Source: Gemmiger sp. An87
Lineage (GTDB): Bacteria > Bacillota > Clostridia > Oscillospirales > Ruminococcaceae
Assembly: GCF_002159185.1 (NCBI RefSeq)
Contig: NZ_NFHD01000003.1
Coordinates: 116,644 to 180,643 of the forward strand
Direction of reading: 5' to 3'
Length of the DNA stretch: 64,000 nucleotides
Positions 43,001 to 52,224 of the stretch are shown here, piece by piece (the first letter of the stretch is position 1; every line of letters starts with the position of its first letter). Made by a program: the position numbers and the translations under genes. The notes under the pieces were generated by a model. That model did not search any database, had not been told where the DNA came from, and worked only from the letters and a program-made list of their open reading frames with translations.

Positions 43001-43294
43001 ATGGCATATTGTAAAAATTGCGGAAAAGAAATCGATGATAAGGCTGTAGTATGCCCGGCATGCGGCGTGCCTCAGCAGGATAAGCCCGCTGTGGTGGACA
43101 GCGGCAACATCGGTTGGGCCGTTTTGGGCTGCTGCATTCCTCTGGTTGGCTTGATTCTGTTCCTGGTCTGGAAGGACCAGAAGCCCAATACGGCGAAGAA
43201 GGCCGGTATCGGCGCGCTGGTTGGCGTGATTTGTATCGTAATTTACTATGTGATCGTGGTTGCTGCCGGTGTGGGCCTGGCCATGATGGGATGA
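43001..43294 (+). CDS. Zinc-ribbon two-helix membrane protein
   Basis: A 97-residue protein with an N-terminal zinc ribbon (YCKNCGKEIDDKAVVCPACG) and two transmembrane helices (about 33-53 and 70-93). Small zinc-ribbon membrane proteins of this kind are common in Firmicutes without known role. The ATG at 43001 follows AAAGGAGG. Longer in-frame starts from 42905 cross the promoter. It overlaps the next gene at ATGA. Confidence 0.75.
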   Translation: MAYCKNCGKEIDDKAVVCPACGVPQQDKPAVVDSGNIGWAVLGCCIPLVGLILFLVWKDQKPNTAKKAGIGALVGVICIVIYYVIVVAAGVGLAMMG

Positions 43295-43659
43295 TTTCCT
43301 GGCTTTATGTCTGGCTGCCTCGTTTCTGCGGCTGTCACTGCCGGGATGACCGGTCGTTTCATTATCATGGGCGGCGGTTCCCGGTCTGCGCCCGCTGCAC
43401 CGGCGAGCTGGTGGGAATTCTGGCTGCAGCACTGTGCTACCCGGTATTTCATCTGAGCGTAGCCTGGGCGGCCGTTTCTATGATTCCCATGGTTCTGGAC
43501 GGTGGCATTCAGGCGCTGAGCAGCTATGAAAGCACAAATGGCCGCCGGTTCATTACCGGCCTGCTGTTTGGCTGCGGATTGATGTCCCTGTTTTTCACCA
43601 GCACGGCGTTTGCGTTCCGCTGGGGCGTGCAGCTGGGAATGGGATTGTCCATCCCCTGA
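43291..43659 (+). CDS. DUF2085-like small membrane protein
   Basis: A 122-residue protein. It has a cysteine/histidine-rich N-terminus (FCGCHCRDDRSFHYHGRRF, then VCARCTGELVG) and three hydrophobic helices. The PxCxRCxG-type motif is the hallmark of DUF2085. Start ATG overlaps the preceding stop by four bases, so translation is coupled. Function unknown, and a metal- or heme-related role is only speculative. Confidence 0.72.
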   Translation: MISWLYVWLPRFCGCHCRDDRSFHYHGRRFPVCARCTGELVGILAAALCYPVFHLSVAWAAVSMIPMVLDGGIQALSSYESTNGRRFITGLLFGCGLMSLFFTSTAFAFRWGVQLGMGLSIP

Positions 43660-43676
43660 AAAAGAATATCTGAAAT

Positions 43677-43730
43677 AAAAAAGCCCGAATCCGTTTGGCC
43701 TGGCATGGCACAAATGGATTCGGGCTTTTT
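43677..43730 (+). terminator. Terminator of the zinc-ribbon/DUF2085 unit
   Basis: AAAAGCCCGAATCC and GGATTCGGGCTTTTT pair across a roughly 23-nt loop. Confidence 0.85.
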
Positions 43731-43903
43731 GTATGGATTCGGGTGGGAAGAGGCACCGCCGAGATACTGGCCGTTTTGTAAAAGGAAAAATGAATGAAAA
43801 AGATGCCCCTGCCGGATGAAGTGATTTCCCATATCAACAGGAAATCATTCTTTGTTCTTTTCAACGAAAAAAATGAGCTTTTGGGGCAAGAGAGCCCGTT
43901 TTG

Positions 43904-43945
43904 TTGATCTATGTTAACGACACGATGAGGGAGTTGCATTATAAT
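43904..43945 (+). promoter_or_regulatory. Crp/Fnr-type box and -10 of the kinase unit
   Basis: The box TTGATCTATGTTAA (43904-43917) matches a Crp/Fnr half-site pair. A perfect TATAAT follows at 43940-43945 and no -35 hexamer is seen. If transcription starts 7 nt after the -10, the box centre is at -41.5, the class II activator position. The remaining 43740-43900 sequence is AT-rich with no gene recognised. Confidence 0.7.
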
Positions 43946-44030
43946 TATACCAATAATGTTTAACTTGGGAACACAGAGAAAAAGAATACAAACGGGATGT
44001 AATTTGGTGGTGGTCAAGGTGAAATTGCTG

Positions 44031-44180
44031 TTGCCGGATGAGCTGATGTTTTATGGAGGGTTGGGATTGACCGCATTGACGGTCCTTCTTTTTATTGCCT
44101 TTTTGTGCATTTGGAAGAGTAAAAGCAAAAAGCTAAACCGTCAGCTGGATGTGGAGTATGGAAAATTGGACGGTAATTAA
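44031..44180 (+). CDS. Small single-helix membrane protein
   Basis: A roughly 49-residue protein with one transmembrane helix (LGLTALTVLLFIAFLCIW) and a Lys-rich then acidic tail (KSKSKKLNRQLDVEYGKL). The start is uncertain: TTG 44031 has AAGGTG 9 nt upstream, ATG 44046 is near, and the frame is open back to an ATG at 43956. It lies just before the kinase gene in the same unit and may be its small partner. No family recognised. Confidence 0.5.
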   Translation: MPDELMFYGGLGLTALTVLLFIAFLCIWKSKSKKLNRQLDVEYGKLDGN

Positions 44181-44212
44181 GCCGAACCTTCAGCAGAAAC
44201 AGAGGAGCAATT

Positions 44213-47080
44213 ATGCAGACGATCATTGCCTCTACTTATGAGGTGATACAAAAATTAGGTGCAGGCGGCGGCGGAAATGTGTACCTTGCAAACCATCTGC
44301 GTCTGAATAAAAAAGTAGTATTAAAGGCCGATAAACGGAAGATAACTACCCCGGCGGAATTGCTTCGTCGGGAAGTGGATGTTTTGAAGAATCTGAAACA
44401 TCCGCATATCCCGCAGGTATACGACTTCTTTGTGGAAAATGACACAGTCTATACGGTAATGGACTATGTCGAAGGCGAAAGCCTGGATAAGGCGCTGAAG
44501 CGTGGCGAGCGTTTTGCACAGCGTCAGGTAATCGAGTGGGCAATACAGCTTTTGGAAGCGCTGGTTTATCTGCACAGCCCGATTCACGGTGATCCACCCA
44601 AGGGATTTATCCACAGCGATATTAAGCCCGCCAACCTGATGGTAATGCCGGATGGCGGAATATGTTTGATTGACTTTAACATTGCGCTGGCGCTTGGCGA
44701 AAAAAATATCATCGGCTGCAGCGTTGGTTATGCTTCTCCTGAGCATTATGGTCTGGATTTTTCGACAGACAGCATGGTGTCTGTTACTGACGGAAAGGTA
44801 ACGGTAACTGCGGAACAGGCCACCGAATACGTTCCGAACGATGAGGTGACGGAGTGGGCCGATGCACCCAAAAATATTTCCACCGGCCGGGGAAGACTGA
44901 AAGCGGTCACGCCGGATGTTCGATCGGATATTTATAGTGTGGGTGCAACGCTTTACCATTTGCTGTCGGGGAACAGGCCCGCAAAGGAAGCCGATCATGT
45001 GCGTCCGCTGTCACGGCAGGAATTCAGCCCGCAGGTTGTGGATATCATTGAAAAAGCAATGCAGCCCAACCCGGATCTGCGCTATCAAACGGCGGCGGAA
45101 ATGCTGGAGGCATTCCGTTCGCTGCGGAGGAATGATCCGCGGGTAAAATCCCTGAAAAGATGGGTAAGAATTTCGTGCACGGTTCTGGGGGCTGCGTTTT
45201 GCATTGGTGTTCTGTCGGCATTTGTTGGCCTGAAGCGGATGCAGACTGTGGAAAGCTGGCTGAAGCTTGCGGAGTATTCCCAAAATGCTTTGCAGGATGG
45301 CAATAAAACGGCGGCAGTTTCCTATGCGCTACAGGCGTTTCCAAAGCAGAAGAGCTTGCTCGTTCCGCAATATGTTCCGCAGGCACAGCGGGCGCTGGCG
45401 GCAGCTTTGGGGCAATATGACCTGTCTGACAGTTATCGGCCGCATGGAGTTGTGGAACTCCCCTCTGCGCCGCTGTGCCTCAGGCTTTCGCCGGATGGGA
45501 AGACAGCCGCTGCCATGTGTGCTCAGTCTCTTGTGATAATCGATACAGAGAGCCTTACAGTGACCGCGACCCTGGCTGCCGACCAGTCCGCGCTGGCCGA
45601 GGCAGAATTTGTGGACAATGACCGCTTGGTATATGCGGGGCAGAACGGGCTGGAGCTTTACAGTGTTTCGCAGCAGGCCGTACTTTGGACCGGCAAACCT
45701 GCAACCGGAATCAGTGTTTCAGAAGACGGTCAAACCATTGCGGCGGTTTACAGAGACGAGTCCTGCGCAACGCTTTATACAGCGGATACCGGAGCGCAGA
45801 TTCTGCAGGTGGATTTCAGCGGCAAAAAACAGCAGGTGACGGGAAATGACATTTTTGCCAATCCTAACGATAACCTGTTTGCTCTGAATTCGGATGGTTC
45901 TATGCTGGCTGCCAGCTTTTCGGATGGAAGCGTCCGGCTCTTTGACCTGAACACCAACGAGGTGTTTACGGTTCTTGAGCAAATGCCCGAGTATGGTCAT
46001 TTTGAAGGTGGCTTTTCCGGACACTACTTTGCATTTTCCGCGTCTGGCACGCAGGACTCGGTGTTTGCAGTACTGGATATCCAGACGATGGAGCAAACCG
46101 GAGGCTACCAGTCGCAATATCCCTTCAGTGTGTACACGGATGCCAATGGAATCAGTGTGCAGACAGAAAATATTCTGGTGAGACTTGATCCTGTCACCGG
46201 GGAACAAACGCCCCTTGTCACTACATCCAAGGGAATTCACAGCTATGCAGCGGGCACCCCGCACAGTTTGGTTGCTACGGCGGATTCACTCGATTTTTAC
46301 GGCGAAAATGCAGCACAAATCGCCAGCTATGAAATTCTGCAGCCAATTGATTTTTTGTGCGTAGCAGATGGAATTGCGGTAACGGGTAGCCGAAACGGCA
46401 CTGAACTGCGGATTTTGTCTTTTGAAAATCATTCCGAAACTCAGGAGTTTTCGTATGATCCGGCATATGTGCATGACGAAGCGCGTCTGAGTGCGGACGG
46501 GAAAAATCTGATGCTGTTCTCATATCGGGAATTTTGCATTTATAACCGAGACGGGAACGTGATTGCACAGGTCGAAATTCCAAACGCCGATCAGGTGTAT
46601 GATCAGCAATTTCGCCGCCAGGAGCAGAGTTCCTTCCTGGAAGTGATCTATTACGACGGAACCGTACGGAAATACGATGCAGCAACAGGTGCTGAGCTCA
46701 GCTGTGAACAGGCTGCACCACCGGACAGCGATCTTCAGGAGGAGTTCCTCACAGAAAAATTCCGCATTGTTTCGCCGTTGCACGGTGCTCCAATGGTGTA
46801 TGACCGGGAAAGCGGAAAAGAAGTTGCGCAATTAAGCAGCGATGCCTACCTTACTTATATCACACAAAGTGATGCCTATATCATTGCACAGTTCGTTACG
46901 ACAGAAGGCGAATATTATGGTCAATTGTTGGATGAGAACTTCCAAGCATTAGCCGATCTGCCCAACCTGTGCGATGTGCTGGGGCAGACATTGGTTTTTG
47001 ACTATCCGACGGGAGATATCCGCAGCACGGAGATCTGTTCAGTGGAAACATTGCTGGAACTTGCAGAAAAAACAGCTTGA
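44213..47080 (+). CDS. Transmembrane Ser/Thr protein kinase with beta-propeller-like sensor
   Basis: A 955-residue protein. The N-terminal Hanks-type kinase has a glycine loop LGAGGGGNVY (15-24), lysine K38 in VVLKADK, catalytic HSDIKPAN with D136 and N141, a DFN triad D154 in place of DFG, and SPEHY. One transmembrane helix lies at about 318-338. The outer part (about 390-950) has repeated SPDGK/SEDGQ/NSDGS segments with short strands, the pattern of a WD40/PQQ-type beta-propeller. The HSD and DFN substitutions keep the key aspartates, so activity is plausible. FHA and PP2C genes are encoded downstream at 61006 and 62493, giving a full circuit. Confidence 0.85.
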   Translation: MQTIIASTYEVIQKLGAGGGGNVYLANHLRLNKKVVLKADKRKITTPAELLRREVDVLKNLKHPHIPQVYDFFVENDTVYTVMDYVEGESLDKALKRGERFAQRQVIEWAIQLLEALVYLHSPIHGDPPKGFIHSDIKPANLMVMPDGGICLIDFNIALALGEKNIIGCSVGYASPEHYGLDFSTDSMVSVTDGKVTVTAEQATEYVPNDEVTEWADAPKNISTGRGRLKAVTPDVRSDIYSVGATLYHLLSGNRPAKEADHVRPLSRQEFSPQVVDIIEKAMQPNPDLRYQTAAEMLEAFRSLRRNDPRVKSLKRWVRISCTVLGAAFCIGVLSAFVGLKRMQTVESWLKLAEYSQNALQDGNKTAAVSYALQAFPKQKSLLVPQYVPQAQRALAAALGQYDLSDSYRPHGVVELPSAPLCLRLSPDGKTAAAMCAQSLVIIDTESLTVTATLAADQSALAEAEFVDNDRLVYAGQNGLELYSVSQQAVLWTGKPATGISVSEDGQTIAAVYRDESCATLYTADTGAQILQVDFSGKKQQVTGNDIFANPNDNLFALNSDGSMLAASFSDGSVRLFDLNTNEVFTVLEQMPEYGHFEGGFSGHYFAFSASGTQDSVFAVLDIQTMEQTGGYQSQYPFSVYTDANGISVQTENILVRLDPVTGEQTPLVTTSKGIHSYAAGTPHSLVATADSLDFYGENAAQIASYEILQPIDFLCVADGIAVTGSRNGTELRILSFENHSETQEFSYDPAYVHDEARLSADGKNLMLFSYREFCIYNRDGNVIAQVEIPNADQVYDQQFRRQEQSSFLEVIYYDGTVRKYDAATGAELSCEQAAPPDSDLQEEFLTEKFRIVSPLHGAPMVYDRESGKEVAQLSSDAYLTYITQSDAYIIAQFVTTEGEYYGQLLDENFQALADLPNLCDVLGQTLVFDYPTGDIRSTEICSVETLLELAEKTA

Positions 47081-47258
47081 TTCGCAATCCCGGAGGAAAA
47101 AATTGCCCGAAACCGGCTTCGTTTTGCAGCGAGAACGAGCAGGTTTTGCAATAAATTTGTGAAAGGAAAAGGAGGAATAGGGGAATATTTCTGCCCAAAA
47201 GGGGAAACAACAGCGATTTGAAACGATAAGTAGCAAGGAAAGGACTGTAAAGAAATTC

Positions 47259-50200
47259 ATGAAAATGAAAAAGCTCATTTCATTTCTGCTTGCGGCAGCT
47301 ATGACAGTTTCGGTAGCATTTCCTTCTGCCACAGTTGCCTTTGCGCAGGATAATGTGATGGATGCATCATCGAATATGGTGATGAATCTGGAGGATCTGG
47401 AGAGCGAGCCTGTTTCCGACGAAGTCAGCGAGCCTGCTTCCGTGGAAACCAGCGAGCCCGCTTCCGACGAAGCCAGTGAACCCGCTTCCGACGAAGCCAG
47501 CGAGCCCGCTTCCGACGAAGCCAGTGAGCCTGCTTCTGACGAAGCCAGCGAGCCCGCTTCCGACGAAGCCAGCGAGCCCGCTTCCGACGAAGCCAGTGAG
47601 CCTGCTTCCGACGAAGCCAGCGAGCCTGCTTCTGATGAAGCCAGTGAGCCTGCTTCTGACGAAGCCAGCGAGCCCGCTTCCGACGAAGCCAGTGAGCCTG
47701 CTTCTGACGAAGCCAGTGAGCCTGCTTCTGACGAAGCCAGTGAGTCTGTTGTGGGTGAGGATGAAACGGAAGCTTCCGCAGTGGAGCAGACTGCAAAACT
47801 GTTTGAGGCGCTGCCTTTGGCAGATGCGGTTGCATCCATGACTGAGGAAGAAGTGGAGCAGGCCAGTGCTGCTGTGGGTAAGGCGCTGGACGCGCTGAAT
47901 GCTTTGACCGCAGAGGAAATGGATCTGTTTACCGAAAAGTATGAGGCGCTGTATCTGTCGGTGGTGGAGGATTTGATTCCGGCCCTGGAAGAAGCGGCAA
48001 ACAATCCCACCGAAGACCTGTCTCTCCGCCCGATGCCCGAGACCGAGGATATCTACATTACTCTGAATGGATATACAAAAGACCAGCTGAAAAAATTCCC
48101 GGTAGACGAAATGGTTAACCGGATGACCGACCGGCTGGGACAGAAAATCGAAGTCGATCCCAATTATACTCATGTGTGGGTTTACTTCTCGCGGGAAGGC
48201 TTTGACGATGTATATGAGCTGAACAAAGGCGATACGATCGATTTGTGGGCGTATTATTATTCCCAGACGATAGAATCGATTACCACAGATTATACTGTGT
48301 ATATCGTTTTGAGTAATGGTGCACAGCTGACGGATACCAACTGCCATCGGTATATCGTTACAGTGGAACTGAATACGATGAACACGGTTTGGGGTGAATT
48401 TGACTATACCCTGATCGATGAAAGCGGAAAGAATGTTTATTCCAGCCAGATGGACGTCAGAACAGGCAACAAAAATCTGGGTGCGTTGGGCATGCGAGTC
48501 GACAGCCATGTAGTCTATACCGAGGGTTATCAGGTTGGTGAGAACTATCGTTTGAAGATGGACGGTATGGATGAGCTTCTGCGTCAGGGAATCCAGGTGG
48601 ATGTTTATCCTATGGCAAACTTCCTGGCTTATCGTGATCAGGGGCAGGAACTGACTGGTTCTCTGAACGATCAGATCTTTACCGATACCGGTTATGGAGC
48701 AAATTTTGACACAGAGCTCAATGCAGATAATGCCAGTGCGGCAGATAACATGCTCTGCTTCGTGTTCTCGAATGCGGATAACGGCCGTGTGATTGGAACG
48801 GTTGGCCTGGGCATCCAGTTGAAGCCGTTTGTTGAGCGCACGAGCCTTACTCTCTGGAGCTATGAAAATGGCAGCATGAAGCAGTTGGATGAAGAAGATT
48901 GCTACATATATCAGAACAGGCTTGAGGTTCAGATTTTTCCGCAGGAAACGGATGGCGTGGTAATCAGTGATGTAGGCTATATTGGAAGCGTGTCTCTCCG
49001 CTTGCCGGAGGGATATCAGTTGGAAGGAAGGACCTATTATGCTACGCTGAGTAGCGATCACGACAAAATCACCAAGGTATATGAAGGTTATCAGCGCACC
49101 CTGGAATTAGCCCAGACGAGCGGGGCGAAAGATGTGACCGAACAGATTCTGACCTCCAGCGATAACGCCCCCTATGGATATACATTTAAGGGGACTAAAG
49201 ACACTTTTAATACGGAATTCTCGATTTTTACGGAGAGTGGAGATCGGCTGGGAGTTATGATGAACGTACGGGAAGAGTCTGCTCCCAGTTTGCAAGATCC
49301 GGATATTAGCTTTGATATCCGGAGTGTAAATTATAACGGCAGATATCTGTCTTCTTATACGGCGGACATGGTAAGTGGTGTACAGCTGGACACCTACTAC
49401 CGCATTGATGATAAGTACGATGTGGGCGGATACCAGATGGTATTTATCAACGAAGAGCTGACCGATCAGGAACTGAGAAAACTGGTTCCTACATTCTATG
49501 TTCCCAATGGGTTTACTGTAAATAGTGGCGGAAGAGTGGAATCTGGCGTTACAAGCCTGGAACATGTGCTGTGGTCCAAGGATGCGGCCAACACGGTGGC
49601 ATACCAAGTGCAGAATTCTGGCAAGGAAGTGCGCAATTACCAGGTCACTTTTGTTGCCAAGAAAACAGAACCTACTCTGTTTGTGGCCGGTCCGGACAAG
49701 CGGTTCGTTAACCTGACTGCAGACAACTATTTTGTTCACGATATTCTGGTCGCTAATGTGGGCTCCAGTGAACTGACCGGTCTCAAGGTTGAGCTAATCA
49801 ATCCCGTGAATGTAAAACTGGACGATTACTGGACGGTAGGCGGAGAAGGCAACGACACTCTGCCCGCATTTGATTCCACCAGTCCCATCTATAAAACGGA
49901 AGATGAGACCGGTTCGAACGGAGAATACAACCGCTACGCTACGCTGGCGAACATCGGCAAGATCCGTCTGCTGGCCGATGGCGAAGGCAAAATCAGTGGT
50001 ACCCTGCGCATTACAGCGGCAAATGGTCATAGCCGGGATATTGAACTGACCGGTATTGCGGCCAACCCGCATATCGTCTCTGCGAATCTGGATGATGCGG
50101 TTATGTACGTTCCCTATTCTTACATGGTAGTAACCGACAACATGTATAAATGGAACCGCACAACCTTCAAACTGATCGACGGCAAGCTGCCGGAAGGCAT

Positions 50201-51227
50201 GAAGCTGTATGAGAACACCGGTGAAATCTACGGTACTCCCACGGAATCCGGTGAATTTACCTTTACTGTGCAAGCGGATTACAGCAGCTCTCGCTTCTCG
50301 CCCTCCACAGCAACCTATACGTTGAAAGTTTTGGACAACAGCAATATTGATGTTTACAACCAGACGGATGAAGGCTACGAGATCGAGATGCACCTGGGCG
50401 TTGAGCAGGGTGAAGGAACCCGCGACTTCTGGATCGAAGACCCCAGCAAGGATCAGCTCTTTGTTTCCAGCGGTGAATTTGTGGAGTTCGTAAATCTTTG
50501 GCTGAACGGTGAATACCTGATTCCGGGTGTGGACTACACGGCTGAAAGCGGTAGTACCCGTATCACTATTAAGAGTCAGACCTTCCAGAACAAAGCGCTG
50601 CAGGAAGGTTACAACACCATTGCGGCAGAGTTCCGTGTGGATGGTGATTACCAGAATGAACTGAAGCGCACGGCCCAGAACTTCCGTTTGAGCGACATCA
50701 AAAATGAAGGCGGCAGCGGAAACGGCGGCAGCAATGCAAACACCAATAACGGAGCAAGTGGAAGCACGACGGGAGATGCCACTGCAAATCCGCAGGCGCA
50801 GAGCCTCAATCTGCGCTTCCATCTGGCGGATGCACAGGGAAATCCGATGACTGGTATGACGGTAGAATTGCATTCCAGCCCCCGTACGGCAGTGTCTGAC
50901 GAACGTGGAAATGTTTATTTCTCCAATGTGGAATTCGGAACACACACCTTGACCGTGAAGGACCAGGCTGGCAATACGCTGGGAAGTCGGCAGTTTGTTT
51001 TGGCTGCAGGCAGTTCGGGAATCAACGGAAATACGCTCACCGGCGCTGCAGGAGGCACGCTGCTGGTGAATGTGCAGATTGCGGATGGTGTCCTGTCGTT
51101 TGTAAGTGTGATCCCGCAGACAGGTGACGAATTCAACCTGAAGTTCTGGTGTGCTGTGCTTGCAATCAGCGCCGGAGCAGTGCTGGGGTTGAGTGTGTAT
51201 AAGAAAAAAATTCAATATATGCACTGA
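47259..51227 (+). CDS. Repeat-rich sortase-anchored surface protein
   Basis: A 1322-residue cell-wall protein. A signal peptide (1 to about 30) is followed by the octapeptide array SEPASDEA (65-160), a helical acidic region, and a long beta-rich middle. A putative Ig-like domain lies at about 937-1025 (GKLPEGMKLYENTGEIYGTP), and a prealbumin-like repeat at about 1181-1245. The C-terminus carries IPQTG (1285-1289), a sortase-type signal, then a transmembrane helix and a YKKK tail. It lies between the kinase and the Tad operon, so a shared surface role such as adhesion is inferred. It probably uses the upstream promoter. Confidence 0.82.
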   Translation: MKMKKLISFLLAAAMTVSVAFPSATVAFAQDNVMDASSNMVMNLEDLESEPVSDEVSEPASVETSEPASDEASEPASDEASEPASDEASEPASDEASEPASDEASEPASDEASEPASDEASEPASDEASEPASDEASEPASDEASEPASDEASEPASDEASESVVGEDETEASAVEQTAKLFEALPLADAVASMTEEEVEQASAAVGKALDALNALTAEEMDLFTEKYEALYLSVVEDLIPALEEAANNPTEDLSLRPMPETEDIYITLNGYTKDQLKKFPVDEMVNRMTDRLGQKIEVDPNYTHVWVYFSREGFDDVYELNKGDTIDLWAYYYSQTIESITTDYTVYIVLSNGAQLTDTNCHRYIVTVELNTMNTVWGEFDYTLIDESGKNVYSSQMDVRTGNKNLGALGMRVDSHVVYTEGYQVGENYRLKMDGMDELLRQGIQVDVYPMANFLAYRDQGQELTGSLNDQIFTDTGYGANFDTELNADNASAADNMLCFVFSNADNGRVIGTVGLGIQLKPFVERTSLTLWSYENGSMKQLDEEDCYIYQNRLEVQIFPQETDGVVISDVGYIGSVSLRLPEGYQLEGRTYYATLSSDHDKITKVYEGYQRTLELAQTSGAKDVTEQILTSSDNAPYGYTFKGTKDTFNTEFSIFTESGDRLGVMMNVREESAPSLQDPDISFDIRSVNYNGRYLSSYTADMVSGVQLDTYYRIDDKYDVGGYQMVFINEELTDQELRKLVPTFYVPNGFTVNSGGRVESGVTSLEHVLWSKDAANTVAYQVQNSGKEVRNYQVTFVAKKTEPTLFVAGPDKRFVNLTADNYFVHDILVANVGSSELTGLKVELINPVNVKLDDYWTVGGEGNDTLPAFDSTSPIYKTEDETGSNGEYNRYATLANIGKIRLLADGEGKISGTLRITAANGHSRDIELTGIAANPHIVSANLDDAVMYVPYSYMVVTDNMYKWNRTTFKLIDGKLPEGMKLYENTGEIYGTPTESGEFTFTVQADYSSSRFSPSTATYTLKVLDNSNIDVYNQTDEGYEIEMHLGVEQGEGTRDFWIEDPSKDQLFVSSGEFVEFVNLWLNGEYLIPGVDYTAESGSTRITIKSQTFQNKALQEGYNTIAAEFRVDGDYQNELKRTAQNFRLSDIKNEGGSGNGGSNANTNNGASGSTTGDATANPQAQSLNLRFHLADAQGNPMTGMTVELHSSPRTAVSDERGNVYFSNVEFGTHTLTVKDQAGNTLGSRQFVLAAGSSGINGNTLTGAAGGTLLVNVQIADGVLSFVSVIPQTGDEFNLKFWCAVLAISAGAVLGLSVYKKKIQYMH
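47451..47738 (+). repeat. 24-bp tandem repeat, 12 units, encoding SEPASDEA
   Basis: Twelve in-frame copies of a 24-bp unit with mainly synonymous changes (AGC/AGT, CCC/CCT, TCC/TCT, GAC/GAT). Two diverged units precede and one follows. Synonymous variation indicates selection on the peptide. Not a CRISPR array, since the units are contiguous with no spacers. Confidence 0.95.
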
Positions 51228-51318
51228 AGCGTGTTTGATGCATAATATGTCAAATCAGGGTTTTGAAAAGTGTGATTTTTGTGTTTGAAAATCTTCTTTG
51301 AAAGAATTCTGGTAAAAA

Positions 51319-51361
51319 TAAAAAGACCTGCTCTCCCAAAAACGGGGGGCAGGTCTTTTTT
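51319..51361 (+). terminator. Terminator of the kinase/surface-protein unit
   Basis: AAAGACCTGCTCTCCC and GGGGGGCAGGTCTTTTT pair with a loop of A-rich bases. Confidence 0.88.
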
Positions 51362-51541
51362 GGCATTTTTTCATATTTTATTTAATGAGGAAATAGAGAG
51401 AAGAGCCTATAAAAGAAGAAATCAAATTGAAAAGCAGTAAAGGAAGTTTTTTCTTTTATACCATTGTTCTAAAAAACATCAACGCGAAAAATGGAATAGA
51501 AGACTTTTTCGAATTAAAGCGGCACGAAAAGTGTTGATTTA

Positions 51542-51584
51542 TTAACATAGGTTAATGACGTGAAGACTTGTGCAGTGGTAGTAT
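51542..51584 (+). promoter_or_regulatory. Crp/Fnr-type box and -10 of the Tad operon
   Basis: TTAACATAGGTTAA (51542-51555) is a perfect 5-bp inverted repeat with 4-bp spacer, the PrfA/Crp-Fnr type. A -10-like TAGTAT lies at 51579-51584, so the box is centred near -42. The spacing matches the box at 43904. No gene is seen in the rest of 51228-51618 apart from the terminator. Confidence 0.7.
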
Positions 51585-51618
51585 CTATATGAATCGTGGC
51601 GTGAGAAGGAAGAAAGAG

Positions 51619-52224
51619 ATGGATATTGCTAAATTTTGTGCCGATGTGCTGAAAATCGGTGACAGCGGTCTGATCGAGAAATTAGATACATGCGCGGAAA
51701 TTGAGAGATTGAAAAAAGGTGCGGTAGTTATTCGTGCCGGTGAGATTCCCACAAAGATCGGTTTTCTGCTGGAGGGCTCATTCCGGGGATATACCGTGGA
51801 TGTGGAAGGAAGGGAAATTACGGATTGTTTGAGCAATCAGTGCGGGTTTCCACTGGTTGCAAGTTTTGCAATCGATGTACCGGCATTTGTTACAATCGAG
51901 ATGCTGGAAGACAGTAGAGTGGTTTATTTCCCCGGTCAGGAAATTATGGATTTAATGCAGGAATATCCCAGTGCATTGGATTGTTATAATCGGCTTCTGA
52001 TCAATTCCTTAAAATATCATTGGACCATCAAAACACTGCTTCATCAATATACAGCTATGGAACGGTATCGATGGTTTCTGCAGGAGTATCCGGGAATGAT
52101 CGAGCGGGTCAATAACAGATATATCGCGTCTTTTTTAGGAATGAATGCGGTAACGATGAGCCGGCTGCGCAGGGAAATACGAGAAAGGGGTAACAACTAT
52201 GACGCAGATATTGTTGTATTGTGA
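51619..52224 (+). CDS. Crp/Fnr-family transcription regulator
   Basis: A 201-residue regulator. The N-terminal cyclic-nucleotide-binding-like beta-roll includes LKKGAVVIRAGEIPTKIGFLLEGSFRGYTVD, and the C-terminal helix-turn-helix is NRYIASFLGMNAVTMSRLRREI, which fits the family. Only scattered cysteines are present (C7, C22 and two further), not an FNR [4Fe-4S] set. It overlaps the TadZ gene by 26 bp and leads the Tad operon. A matching box upstream suggests autoregulation. Start at 51619 after AGAAGGAAG. Confidence 0.82.
   Translation: MDIAKFCADVLKIGDSGLIEKLDTCAEIERLKKGAVVIRAGEIPTKIGFLLEGSFRGYTVDVEGREITDCLSNQCGFPLVASFAIDVPAFVTIEMLEDSRVVYFPGQEIMDLMQEYPSALDCYNRLLINSLKYHWTIKTLLHQYTAMERYRWFLQEYPGMIERVNNRYIASFLGMNAVTMSRLRREIRERGNNYDADIVVL

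Noticed and set aside
47451..47738. Possible CRISPR array
   Set aside because: Repeats are contiguous 24-bp units in frame with no spacers, encoding SEPASDEA.
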